In this document: one piece after another, positions 62,301 through 64,000 of the stretch
Layout: the number at the start of each line of letters is the position of its first letter
How positions within the stretch are numbered: position 1 is the first letter of the stretch
Assembly (NCBI GenBank): GCA_000934455.1
Contig: KN885409.1
Location: forward strand, 1-64,000
Direction of reading: 5' to 3'
Source of the DNA: Apostichopus parvimensis
Lineage: Eukaryota > Echinodermata > Holothuroidea > Aspidochirotida > Stichopodidae
DNA length: 64,000 bases
Made by a program: the position numbers and the translations under genes
The notes under the pieces: model-generated
Seen by the model: the letters and a program-made list of their open reading frames with translations, nothing else
What the model was told of the DNA's origin: nothing
Database searches by the model: none

Positions 62301-63866
62301 CAAACCATCCTTAAAATGTGGTTTTTTTGTAAACTGTCATATGCAGTAACTATTTAGGCTAGTAACTGTGTTAGTCTCTGAATTAAAATAAACCTCACTT
62401 CATGGAGCATGTGATTTATACACCACCCATAACTTACTTGCACCCATGCCTCTGTCATCTGGTCCCATTCTTCTAAGGAATCCCACAATAGCTGCTTCAG
62501 CTTCAATTCTGCATGAGTCTCTTCTAATTCCTCATATTTTGTGACTTCCACCTAGGATTGAAATTCCAAGAGAACGATACATTTATATCATGCGTATATG
62601 TAAGTGAATCTTTTCTTCCTCAGAACAATCCGCGTCAACCTAACAACCAAACCATAAACATGTCAAATTCATTCATTCAAAGAAAGACAGAAAATAACCC
62701 TTTAAATTATAGATAAATTACTGTCAGGTATCATTTTAAACTGCATATAATACGCATTCTTAGAAATGATATACAGAAGACATAAACAGCAAAGCAATAT
62801 CAGCAAAGTCATCAATGAGTGAGAGGATGGACGGGTTTTACTTTCCTTAGTTCTGGTATTTATGGAATTTAATTATAATTCAGGTAAAAAGTGGTGATGT
62901 GGAAGGGAAGGGGGTATTCAGACCAGGATGCTTTAGTTTCAATGTAATGGTTAACAATTAAGATTTCAAAAAAACCAATAAAACAAACCAAAACAGGAAA
63001 TCAGTAGAAAGAACCACTACTTGAGTTCAACAATACACAATACACTTGTATCTCAAAGTTACTAGGGAAAGCTAGACAAAAACCTGGTCAGTTTTGTGCT
63101 CACTTTGAAATTCTTCTGATAGGTCTTATACTGGAAAGCTTGCTTCTGGAGGTCCTCAAGACGATCACCAAGCTTCTTCAGTAAACCAGCAACCTTTCCT
63201 TGATCAGCACTTGCATCCAAGATGATTGGATTCTACAGACGAAAATTTAATTTCAAGAAAGTACAAACAAAAACTAAAAACATAGTTTTAATTTATAGTT
63301 GAGATTCTCAGTGGTAGTTATTGTTTCATTAACAACAATAACCTCGCCCATATCTCAAAACTTACTTTAAACAAGTTTGGAATCAGCTGAGTTAATACAT
63401 TGCCTAAACTAATAAATTTATCTGTTTTATATATTATTTATTTTATATCTTCATATAAAGCATAATATCTAGTTGTCATCACTCACAAGTAGAACTAAAA
63501 TTTCCACAGATCATTTTTGGAGACTTCACCATAACCAACTGTGTCACTATGACATAATTAATAAAGAAAATAGTTGAGTTCCAAGACCAATACAGATAAT
63601 TCAATTTAAATTACCTGAGACTCTTGTTTCACTGATTTGACTTCTTTGTTCAATTCGGAGATATCTTTGTCCATGTGGTTACAGAAATGATCAATCTTTG
63701 CATCTCGTTCCCCGACGGCTTTATCGATCCCGTCCCTCACGGCGTTGACCGAAGGGGAGAGCGTCTGATAGACGGCAAAGTCCTCCGGCGGGGTCGGTAC
63801 CGAGTACTTTTCGATCAATTCGTACATTTCCTTCACGACACCCGCATCTTTCTCGAGGTCACCAAC
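17249..63866 (-). CDS. DNAH6: Axonemal inner-arm dynein heavy chain, DNAH6 orthologue (58 exons placed, 5' end off the window)
   Basis: The motor subunit of a single-headed inner dynein arm of motile cilia; it couples ATP hydrolysis to microtubule sliding. The 58 exons give about 3,400 codons in consistent splice phase. In order they encode: late tail (exons 1-2), linker (3-12, with [16 protein letters not shown]), AAA1 (12-15; GPAGTGKT and CCFDEFN), AAA2 (16-19; GPTGGGKT), AAA3 (20-25; GTTGVGKS and LVDDLNMP), AAA4 (26-29; GVGGTGKQ), stalk and microtubule-binding domain (30-35), AAA5 (36-39), AAA6 (40-49) and the C-terminal domain ending CQLNE. DNAH6 is favoured over DNAH3/7/12 and DNAH2/10 because long stretches agree with the human protein as I recall it, for example [38 protein letters not shown] and [20 protein letters not shown]. 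The human protein is about 4,150 residues, so some 700 N-terminal residues are missing here. One exon end is lost in an assembly gap. Introns run from about 100 to 2,300 bases. Confidence 0.93.
17734..17956 (-). CDS. DNAH6: DNAH6 exon 57, C-terminal
   Basis: 74 codons plus one base, [20 protein letters not shown], the '[16 protein letters not shown]' motif and a donor GTCAGT that splits the glycine before HSTNF. Confidence 0.96.
19415..19444 (-). CDS. DNAH6: DNAH6 exon 56, 30-bp microexon (possibly alternative)
   Basis: Ten codons, [10 protein letters not shown], between an acceptor ending ATTAG and a strong donor GTAAGT. It lies between GEVLDSDKE (exon 55) and LPTVEDG (exon 57), both phase 0, so it can be included or skipped without changing frame. 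As I recall the human protein, the flanking exons align directly without it, so it may be a lineage-specific or regulated insertion. Confidence 0.6.
20158..20222. repeat. GA-rich simple repeat
   Basis: Runs of gagagag alternating with ggtgagagg, in the intron between DNAH6 exons 55 and 56. Confidence 0.85.
20403..20580. repeat. Two tandem units of about 95 bp with degenerate flanking units
   Basis: Both units contain 'ctgtaacaatagacatcaaa' followed by 'tttagggtt' and 'agaggatactt'. Weaker copies of the 'gaggatactt' element occur at about 20365 and 20655. Confidence 0.75.
21768..21931 (-). CDS. DNAH6: DNAH6 exon 55, C-terminal
   Basis: Split glycine then [20 protein letters not shown] to EVLDSDKE, phase 0 end. 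'FLTG.LQN.ARK' is conserved. Confidence 0.95.
22868..22928 (-). CDS. DNAH6: DNAH6 exon 54, C-terminal
   Basis: 20 codons plus one base, [20 protein letters not shown]. '[13 protein letters not shown]' is the conserved dynein C-terminal motif. Confidence 0.94.
23376..23415. repeat. Dispersed repeat fragment with gtgtaaaagtaag...gggcctgacga
   Basis: Shares 'gtgtaaaagtaag' and 'gggcctgacgattc' with the inverted element at 51516-51626 and, reversed, with 50270-50335. It is truncated after 'gatcctagcagga'. Confidence 0.6.
24026..24211 (-). CDS. DNAH6: DNAH6 exon 53, C-terminal
   Basis: 62 codons, [40 protein letters not shown] to LRVGFIA, phase 0. Confidence 0.96.
24649..24735 (-). CDS. DNAH6: DNAH6 exon 52, C-terminal
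   Basis: 29 codons, [20 protein letters not shown] to LLKVIK, phase 0. Matches 'TVL.QE..RFN.L'. The donor GTCGGT is weak. Confidence 0.95.
25575..25745 (-). CDS. DNAH6: DNAH6 exon 51, C-terminal
   Basis: 57 codons, [20 protein letters not shown] to FQEMFK, phase 0. Carries the conserved TILEVQPR plus a [10 protein letters not shown] stretch that resembles but is not a P-loop. Confidence 0.95.
26954..27075 (-). CDS. DNAH6: DNAH6 exon 50, C-terminal
   Basis: Split glycine then [20 protein letters not shown] to NNANITFQ. '[12 protein letters not shown]' matches the conserved 'G.H.NA...'. Confidence 0.96.
27310..27424 (-). CDS. DNAH6: DNAH6 exon 49, C-terminal
   Basis: 38 codons plus one base, [20 protein letters not shown] to YKYSDS. 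'YGGRVTD.WD.R' is diagnostic of dynein heavy chains. Confidence 0.97.
28073..28177 (-). CDS. DNAH6: DNAH6 exon 48, C-terminal
   Basis: 35 codons, [20 protein letters not shown] to ALVYITGE, phase 0. Confidence 0.96.
28643..28743 (-). CDS. DNAH6: DNAH6 exon 47, AAA6/C-terminal
   Basis: A split isoleucine then [20 protein letters not shown] to FGPLGWNIK. '[19 protein letters not shown]' is the conserved segment. The acceptor is TTTCAG. Confidence 0.96.
29005..29245 (-). CDS. DNAH6: DNAH6 exon 46, AAA6
   Basis: 80 codons plus one base, [60 protein letters not shown] to AFEEH. Confidence 0.97.
29619..29903 (-). CDS. DNAH6: DNAH6 exon 45, AAA6
   Basis: 95 codons, [56 protein letters not shown] to GDWVFLQ. 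'LSTGSDP' and 'SLGQGQGP' are universal in axonemal heavy chains. Confidence 0.97.
30126..30320 (+). mobile_element. Truncated tRNA-derived SINE (same family as 40407-40660)
   Basis: From 'gagtcactccaagattaatg' to a (cata)n tail this matches the body of the SINE at 40407. The tRNA-like head is missing. It sits in the intron between DNAH6 exons 44 and 45. Confidence 0.8.
30452..30640 (-). CDS. DNAH6: DNAH6 exon 44, AAA6, with proline-rich insert
   Basis: 63 codons. It begins [20 protein letters not shown], has a run of prolines and acidic residues to about residue 38, then returns to conserved sequence [20 protein letters not shown]. The proline-rich part replaces a variable linker in the family. 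Donor is GTTTGT. Confidence 0.92.
30904..31050 (-). CDS. DNAH6: DNAH6 exon 43, AAA6
   Basis: 49 codons, [20 protein letters not shown] to IYAKIGRLE, phase 0. Confidence 0.93.
31492..31618 (-). CDS. DNAH6: DNAH6 exon 42, AAA6
   Basis: Split arginine then [20 protein letters not shown] to [10 protein letters not shown]. 'RGLFE.HKL.FSF' is conserved across the family. Confidence 0.95.
32146..32329. repeat. Three tandem units of about 62 bp ending at the exon 41 donor
   Basis: Each unit has 'gtcaaagaaaccttgatgg' then a G-rich part and 'actgttta'. The third unit contains the real donor of DNAH6 exon 41; unit 1 keeps a GTAAAC copy, whereas unit 2 has lost it (CTAAAC). Confidence 0.88.
32330..32436 (-). 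CDS. DNAH6: DNAH6 exon 41, AAA6 region
   Basis: 35 codons plus two bases, [20 protein letters not shown] to YTNVS. Its donor (GTAAAC) lies at the edge of a three-copy tandem repeat that duplicates the donor sequence. Confidence 0.94.
32847..33026 (-). CDS. DNAH6: DNAH6 exon 40, AAA5-AAA6
   Basis: 60 codons, [40 protein letters not shown] to LKYFKN. Phase 0. Confidence 0.96.
33592..33772 (-). CDS. DNAH6: DNAH6 exon 39, AAA5-AAA6
   Basis: [20 protein letters not shown] to LINTLNESK, with a split serine at the start. Helical segment containing [10 protein letters not shown]. Confidence 0.96.
34170..34342 (-). CDS. DNAH6: DNAH6 exon 38, AAA5
   Basis: 57 codons plus two bases, [40 protein letters not shown] to LEDQLL. 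Matches the conserved '[12 protein letters not shown]' motif. Confidence 0.97.
34982..35167 (-). CDS. DNAH6: DNAH6 exon 37, AAA5
   Basis: 62 codons, [35 protein letters not shown] to LLKQTFQQ. Phase 0 both ends. Confidence 0.96.
35709..36011 (-). CDS. DNAH6: DNAH6 exon 36, AAA5
   Basis: 101 codons, [50 protein letters not shown] to [12 protein letters not shown]5 lacks a P-loop, as expected. Confidence 0.97.
36675..36912 (-). CDS. DNAH6: DNAH6 exon 35, stalk coiled coil 2
   Basis: [20 protein letters not shown] through [20 protein letters not shown] to RWEESVK. Descending helix of the stalk returning to AAA5. Confidence 0.95.
37397..37479 (-). CDS. DNAH6: DNAH6 exon 34, microtubule-binding domain
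   Basis: 27 codons plus two bases, [20 protein letters not shown] to [18 protein letters not shown] is near-invariant at the end of this domain. Confidence 0.95.
38168..38330 (-). CDS. DNAH6: DNAH6 exon 33, microtubule-binding domain
   Basis: A split lysine then [20 protein letters not shown] to [10 protein letters not shown]. This is the globular tip of the stalk that contacts the microtubule. Confidence 0.94.
39180..39415 (-). CDS. DNAH6: DNAH6 exon 32, stalk coiled coil 1
   Basis: 78 codons plus two bases, [40 protein letters not shown] to ILLGE. Contains [20 protein letters not shown], which leads into the microtubule-binding domain. Confidence 0.96.
40015..40195 (-). CDS. DNAH6: DNAH6 exon 31, stalk coiled coil 1
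   Basis: 60 codons after the split [21 protein letters not shown] to DQEKADQ. Heptad-like charged helix, the ascending strand of the stalk. Confidence 0.95.
40407..40660 (+). mobile_element. tRNA-derived SINE with (CATA)n tail
   Basis: The head carries an RNA polymerase III A box (ttagctcagtgg, about 40415-40426) and B box (gagttcgagtc, about 40459-40469), spaced as in a tRNA. The body then matches 30126-30320, and the 3' end is a run of cata units. It is in the intron between DNAH6 exons 30 and 31. Confidence 0.85.
40736..40890 (-). CDS. DNAH6: DNAH6 exon 30, AAA4-stalk
   Basis: 51 codons plus two bases, [40 protein letters not shown] to LSEKR; the next methionine is split. [12 protein letters not shown] precedes the stalk in all axonemal heavy chains. 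Confidence 0.96.
41008..41166. repeat. Hairpin-like AT-rich repeat bounded by tagggacat / atgtcccta
   Basis: A 9-bp inverted pair (tagggacat near 41008, atgtcccta near 41157) encloses repeated 'aaaagtcaaaattttgagat'. It may be a small non-autonomous element or a minisatellite. Confidence 0.5.
41456..41740 (+). mobile_element. SINE-like element, headless copy
   Basis: Its reverse complement shares a series of blocks in the same order with 52848-53133: the tgtgcacaattcaaac block, the catagggtgca block and the tgtccttg.gcaagg block. The tRNA-like head is not present. It is in the intron between DNAH6 exons 29 and 30. Confidence 0.6.
42026..42394 (-). CDS. DNAH6: DNAH6 exon 29, AAA4
   Basis: The longest exon here, 123 codons: [67 protein letters not shown] to [16 protein letters not shown] and CTIDWF are the conserved AAA4 motifs. 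Confidence 0.97.
42900..43131 (-). CDS. DNAH6: DNAH6 exon 28, AAA4 P-loop
   Basis: [20 protein letters not shown] then [20 protein letters not shown] to VFLFTDTQ. Walker A is GVGGTGKQS; the Walker B-like part is FLFTDTQ. Donor is GTTTGT, a less common form. Confidence 0.96.
43728..43807 (-). CDS. DNAH6: DNAH6 exon 27, AAA4
   Basis: 26 codons plus two bases, [20 protein letters not shown] to AVQHVS; the following arginine is split. Confidence 0.94.
44058..44353 (-). CDS. DNAH6: DNAH6 exon 26, AAA3-AAA4
   Basis: About 98 codons, [57 protein letters not shown] to AVLQD. Phase 0 end. Confidence 0.96.
44737..44908 (-). CDS. DNAH6: DNAH6 exon 25, AAA3
   Basis: 57 codons plus one base, [20 protein letters not shown] to [20 protein letters not shown] and VQ. 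This is one of the stretches that most favours DNAH6. Confidence 0.96.
45531..45662 (-). CDS. DNAH6: DNAH6 exon 24, AAA3
   Basis: 44 codons, [20 protein letters not shown] to TLKHIFS, phase 0 at both ends. The [12 protein letters not shown] motif is the AAA3 sensor segment. The acceptor AG is at 45663-45664. Confidence 0.95.
45672..46186. other. Assembly gap (515 N)
   Basis: Undetermined bases. They hide the 3' end of exon 23, its donor and the whole intron before exon 24, whose acceptor (GTGACAG) sits at the gap edge. Confidence 0.99.
46187..46257 (-). CDS. DNAH6: DNAH6 exon 23, AAA3 Walker B (3' part lost in gap)
   Basis: The visible 71 bases give [20 protein letters not shown] and DTYG. 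VDDLNMP is the AAA3 Walker B. The exon runs into the N gap. By comparison with the family, roughly 25-30 more codons (the QPPIELLRQ part) should be hidden there. Confidence 0.93.
46401..47313. repeat. Three tandem units of about 188 bp, the second split by a LINE fragment
   Basis: Units start 'cagcaagctgcaactctaac' at 46401, 46589 and about 47131. Unit 2 stops at about 46714 and its last part resumes at about 47093, on either side of the LINE piece. All three lie in the intron between DNAH6 exons 22 and 23. Confidence 0.85.
46715..47092 (+). mobile_element. LINE (non-LTR retrotransposon) 3' end with the end of its reverse transcriptase ORF
   Basis: The plus strand encodes the closing residues of a CR1/L2-like ORF2: [12 protein letters not shown], then [20 protein letters not shown] and [15 protein letters not shown], with a stop near 46914. 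A short 3' UTR follows, ending near 'gtaaagtgctttg', a typical LINE tail motif. The '[14 protein letters not shown]' pattern is well known at the end of such ORFs. Confidence 0.8.
47670..47817 (-). CDS. DNAH6: DNAH6 exon 22, AAA3
   Basis: 49 codons plus one base, [20 protein letters not shown], then [20 protein letters not shown] to [13 protein letters not shown] is the conserved AAA3 motif. Confidence 0.95.
48038..48259 (-). CDS. DNAH6: DNAH6 exon 21, AAA3 P-loop (first part)
   Basis: 74 codons, [38 protein letters not shown] and GTTGVGK. The last residue of the AAA3 Walker A, serine, is the first codon of the next exon, so the intron splits the P-loop. Confidence 0.96.
48719..48943 (-). 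CDS. DNAH6: DNAH6 exon 20, AAA2-AAA3
   Basis: 75 codons, [20 protein letters not shown] through [17 protein letters not shown] to EDNADAK. The [11 protein letters not shown] stretch matches the conserved 'F.F..IWS.GG' segment. Confidence 0.95.
49516..49871. repeat. Tandem duplication of about 175-180 bp
   Basis: Two adjacent copies start 'cattgtacaatcatatcttg' at 49516 and 49690 and differ by a few bases and a short insertion (catttac). The second ends near the donor of DNAH6 exon 19. Confidence 0.9.
49896..50079 (-). CDS. DNAH6: DNAH6 exon 19, AAA2-AAA3
   Basis: Continues as [20 protein letters not shown] to KKCTQAINQ, phase 0 end. '[10 protein letters not shown]' is the conserved close of AAA2. 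Confidence 0.95.
50270..50308 (+). ncRNA. Hammerhead-ribozyme-like motif in a dispersed repeat
   Basis: Order of elements fits a type I hammerhead: GCCT (stem I 5' arm), CTGAAGA core, GATCC-TGCTA-GGGTT hairpin (stem II), GAAA core, a minimal stem III, C at the cleavage site, then AGGC (stem I 3' arm). Stem III is only about one pair, as reported for hammerheads in Penelope-like retroelements. No activity can be inferred from sequence alone. Confidence 0.4.
50474..50670 (-). CDS. DNAH6: DNAH6 exon 18, AAA2
   Basis: 65 codons plus two bases, beginning [20 protein letters not shown], then [11 protein letters not shown] and VASPATVS; the arginine of SRCGMV is split by the intron. Walker B region is [11 protein letters not shown]. 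Confidence 0.96.
51192..51377 (-). CDS. DNAH6: DNAH6 exon 17, AAA2
   Basis: 62 codons, [20 protein letters not shown] to VRHCVA, phase 0. Carries [16 protein letters not shown] and LEWQDGL, conserved in AAA2. Confidence 0.94.
51516..51626. repeat. Inverted-repeat element, 18-bp perfect arms, related to the hammerhead-like repeat
   Basis: Arms gtgtaaaagtaagtgggc (51516-51533) and gcccacttacttttacac (51609-51626) are perfect inverses. Next to the arms are CTGACGA (51534-51540) and GAAA (51599-51602), with an internal hairpin (gatcctgcaa / ttgcaggatc). The 5' half resembles the reverse complement of the 3' half. Confidence 0.75.
52076..52445. repeat. Pair of repeated segments ('gaacagaaatttggt.gtctc')
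   Basis: 'ctgaacagaaatttggttgtctc' less its first bases occurs near 52112 and a variant near 52402, in the intron between DNAH6 exons 16 and 17. Origin unclear. Confidence 0.4.
52559..52771 (-). CDS. DNAH6: DNAH6 exon 16, AAA2 P-loop
   Basis: 71 codons, [20 protein letters not shown] to the AAA2 Walker [16 protein letters not shown]2 binds nucleotide structurally in dyneins. Confidence 0.97.
52848..53133 (-). mobile_element. tRNA-derived SINE with V-domain-like body
   Basis: Read on the minus strand, the head has an A box (tggttaaggcagtgg) and a B box (ggttcgagccc), then 'gcgttgtgtccttgagcaag' and 'gcactttatc', a body motif shared by many fish and invertebrate SINEs. The downstream body matches the copy at 41456-41740. 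Confidence 0.75.
53786..54057 (-). CDS. DNAH6: DNAH6 exon 15, AAA1-AAA2
   Basis: Completes an alanine codon, then [20 protein letters not shown], the conserved [14 protein letters not shown] motif and [14 protein letters not shown]. Phase 0 end. Confidence 0.97.
54567..54720 (-). CDS. DNAH6: DNAH6 exon 14, AAA1
   Basis: 51 codons plus one base, [20 protein letters not shown] to MMVPDY. Holds [19 protein letters not shown] with the arginine finger-type segment and '[12 protein letters not shown]'. Confidence 0.97.
55111..55410 (-). CDS. DNAH6: DNAH6 exon 13, AAA1 with catalytic P-loop
   Basis: 100 codons starting [20 protein letters not shown]. The Walker A motif [10 protein letters not shown] is at exon residues 21-30 and the Walker B region CCFDEFNRI at 70-78. 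AAA1 is the main ATP-hydrolysis site of dynein. Both motifs are intact. Confidence 0.97.
55672..56030. mobile_element. hAT-like transposon fragment, left end only
   Basis: Begins CAGTGGCGGAGCTAGGGG, a typical hAT terminus, and contains a 'gtcagggggggcatttgcc' motif near 56008. No matching right terminus (CCGCCACTG) was found before DNAH6 exon 12, so it looks truncated. The right limit is approximate. Confidence 0.5.
56064..56345 (-). CDS. DNAH6: DNAH6 exon 12, linker to AAA1
   Basis: 94 codons, [20 protein letters not shown] to RLVITPLT. Contains '[10 protein letters not shown]' and 'QLRYYWD', which mark the linker-AAA1 junction. Its donor lies about 30 bases from a hAT-like fragment in the next intron. 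Confidence 0.95.
56824..56934 (-). CDS. DNAH6: DNAH6 exon 11, linker
   Basis: 37 codons, [20 protein letters not shown] to FEKENFD, phase 0. 'ILTVSQIAW' is the conserved linker motif. Confidence 0.94.
57181..57413 (-). CDS. DNAH6: DNAH6 exon 10, linker
   Basis: Opens with the rest of the low-complexity linker ([20 protein letters not shown]), then the conserved [20 protein letters not shown] and ends TCHASQ. Phase 0 end. Confidence 0.93.
57611..57783 (-). CDS. DNAH6: DNAH6 exon 9, linker
   Basis: Begins with the last base of the split arginine, then [20 protein letters not shown]. It continues to [12 protein letters not shown] and an unconserved A/P/T/G-rich tail ([17 protein letters not shown]). 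Ends with one base of the next codon. Confidence 0.94.
58687..58859 (-). CDS. DNAH6: DNAH6 exon 8, linker
   Basis: 57 codons plus two bases, [20 protein letters not shown] to ESKRAIFP. The arginine codon of FPRFYF is split across the next intron. Confidence 0.94.
59402..59506 (-). CDS. DNAH6: DNAH6 exon 7, linker
   Basis: 35 codons, [20 protein letters not shown] to AKMFMQ, phase 0. Matches the conserved '[18 protein letters not shown]' linker motif. Confidence 0.95.
60216..60428 (-). CDS. DNAH6: DNAH6 exon 6, linker
   Basis: 71 codons from [20 protein letters not shown] through [17 protein letters not shown] to LFNETL, phase 0. The '[11 protein letters not shown]' stretch is strongly conserved in the family. 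Confidence 0.93.
60609..61034. repeat. Tandem duplication of about 210 bp reaching the exon 5 donor
   Basis: Copies start 'agcattac.ctttcaaa.taag' at 60609 and 60826 and run through 'ccatctgaaactgaaaacta' to 'ccatgacctttca'. The second copy ends at the donor of DNAH6 exon 5. Confidence 0.9.
61038..61247 (-). CDS. DNAH6: DNAH6 exon 5, linker
   Basis: 70 codons beginning [20 protein letters not shown], the conserved 'NPALKQRHW' linker motif, and ending ALEALLKK. Its donor is the end of a tandemly duplicated intron segment (60609-61034), and another tandem repeat starts in its acceptor region (61257). Confidence 0.92.
61257..61449. repeat. Tandem duplication of about 92-101 bp beside the exon 5 acceptor
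   Basis: 'gaagaatgggt.gag' and 'acttgaaatgtaatgagcga' recur at 61257 and 61349 with minor changes. The first copy begins about 8 bases upstream of the acceptor AG. Confidence 0.88.
61830..61973 (-). CDS. DNAH6: DNAH6 exon 4, linker
   Basis: 48 codons, [20 protein letters not shown] to VETMRDQ, phase 0. Confidence 0.9.
62438..62551 (-). CDS. DNAH6: DNAH6 exon 3, tail/linker
   Basis: 38 codons, [20 protein letters not shown] to MTEAWVQ, phase 0. Contains the [10 protein letters not shown] segment found at the tail-linker boundary of dynein heavy chains. Confidence 0.9.
63104..63232 (-). CDS. DNAH6: DNAH6 exon 2, tail
   Basis: 43 codons, [20 protein letters not shown] to YKTYQKNFK, phase 0 at both ends. 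Donor GTGAGC. Confidence 0.87.
63615..63866 (-). CDS. DNAH6: DNAH6 exon 1 (window numbering), tail
   Basis: 84 codons from [20 protein letters not shown] to VKSVKQESQ, phase 0 at both ends. N-terminal tail region, largely helical. A partial copy of its start lies at 63919-64000. Confidence 0.85.
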
Positions 63867-63918
63867 CTATGACATTAAAGAACAAAGCAAGGTTAAGAGT
63901 TAGTAAAGGAACTATGTA

Positions 63919-64000
63919 CGGTTAGGAGTACTTTTTGATCAGTTCATACATTTCCTTCACTACACCCGCATCTTTCTCAAGGTCACCGATCTATGACATT
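63919..64000 (-). pseudogene. Partial duplicate of DNAH6 exon 1 and its acceptor
   Basis: About 82 bases match 63796-63876 at roughly 85 percent, including the TCATAG acceptor. On the minus strand it reads [20 protein letters not shown] then YS and an in-frame TAA. It has no donor. It touches the window edge, so its full extent is unknown. Confidence 0.7.

Noticed and set aside
1-64000. Bacterial-type features such as operons, CRISPR arrays, riboswitches and Rho-independent terminators
   Set aside because: The window is eukaryotic: multi-exon genes with GT-AG introns, SINEs and LINEs. No CRISPR-like spaced repeat was seen.

Overview
The window reads as animal nuclear DNA. It has AT-rich, intron-rich genes with GT-AG junctions, tRNA-derived SINEs, a LINE 3' end, hAT-type transposon ends and many simple repeats. 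The proteins are those of a metazoan with motile cilia and muscle-type actin capping. The amount of local duplication and the repeat types suggest a marine invertebrate, perhaps a non-vertebrate deuterostome, but that placement is inference. All recognisable genes are on the minus strand. Exon edges were placed by hand from reading frame, splice signals and codon phase, so an edge could be off by a base or two.

Region 1-6.4 kb holds the first two coding exons of a tropomodulin gene (start codon at 6363). The rest of that gene would lie left of the window. Region 6.4-12.5 kb is intergenic and repeat-rich. It includes a complete non-autonomous hAT element with a perfect 8-bp target duplication (9961-10552). 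A single-exon Tctex1-family dynein light chain gene lies at 12500-12973. Region 13.5-15.6 kb is a block of about 1 kb present twice on either side of a 50-base assembly gap. It carries a short unrecognised plus-strand reading frame that is open in the first copy and frameshifted in the second.

From 17249 to beyond 63866 the window is filled by one very large gene, an axonemal inner-arm dynein heavy chain that I identify as DNAH6. I could place 58 coding exons, about 3,400 codons. They run from the late N-terminal tail through the linker, AAA1-AAA4 with their P-loops, the stalk and microtubule-binding domain, AAA5-AAA6 and the C-terminal domain to the stop codon. Splice phase is consistent at every junction that can be read. 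The first several hundred residues are off the right edge, and a 515-base gap (45672-46186) removes the end of one AAA3 exon. Its introns hold SINEs, a LINE fragment, a hAT-like end, several local tandem duplications that reach splice sites, and hammerhead-ribozyme-like motifs in a dispersed repeat.

The heavy chain (ATPase motor) and the Tctex1 light chain (cargo or complex assembly) are both dynein components and sit 4.3 kb apart on the same strand. Whether they share an arm cannot be told from sequence. I did not find a new multi-gene system. The most checkable novelties are a 30-bp in-frame microexon in DNAH6, an exon-start duplication at the right edge, the hammerhead-like motifs, and tandem copies that duplicate a splice donor.
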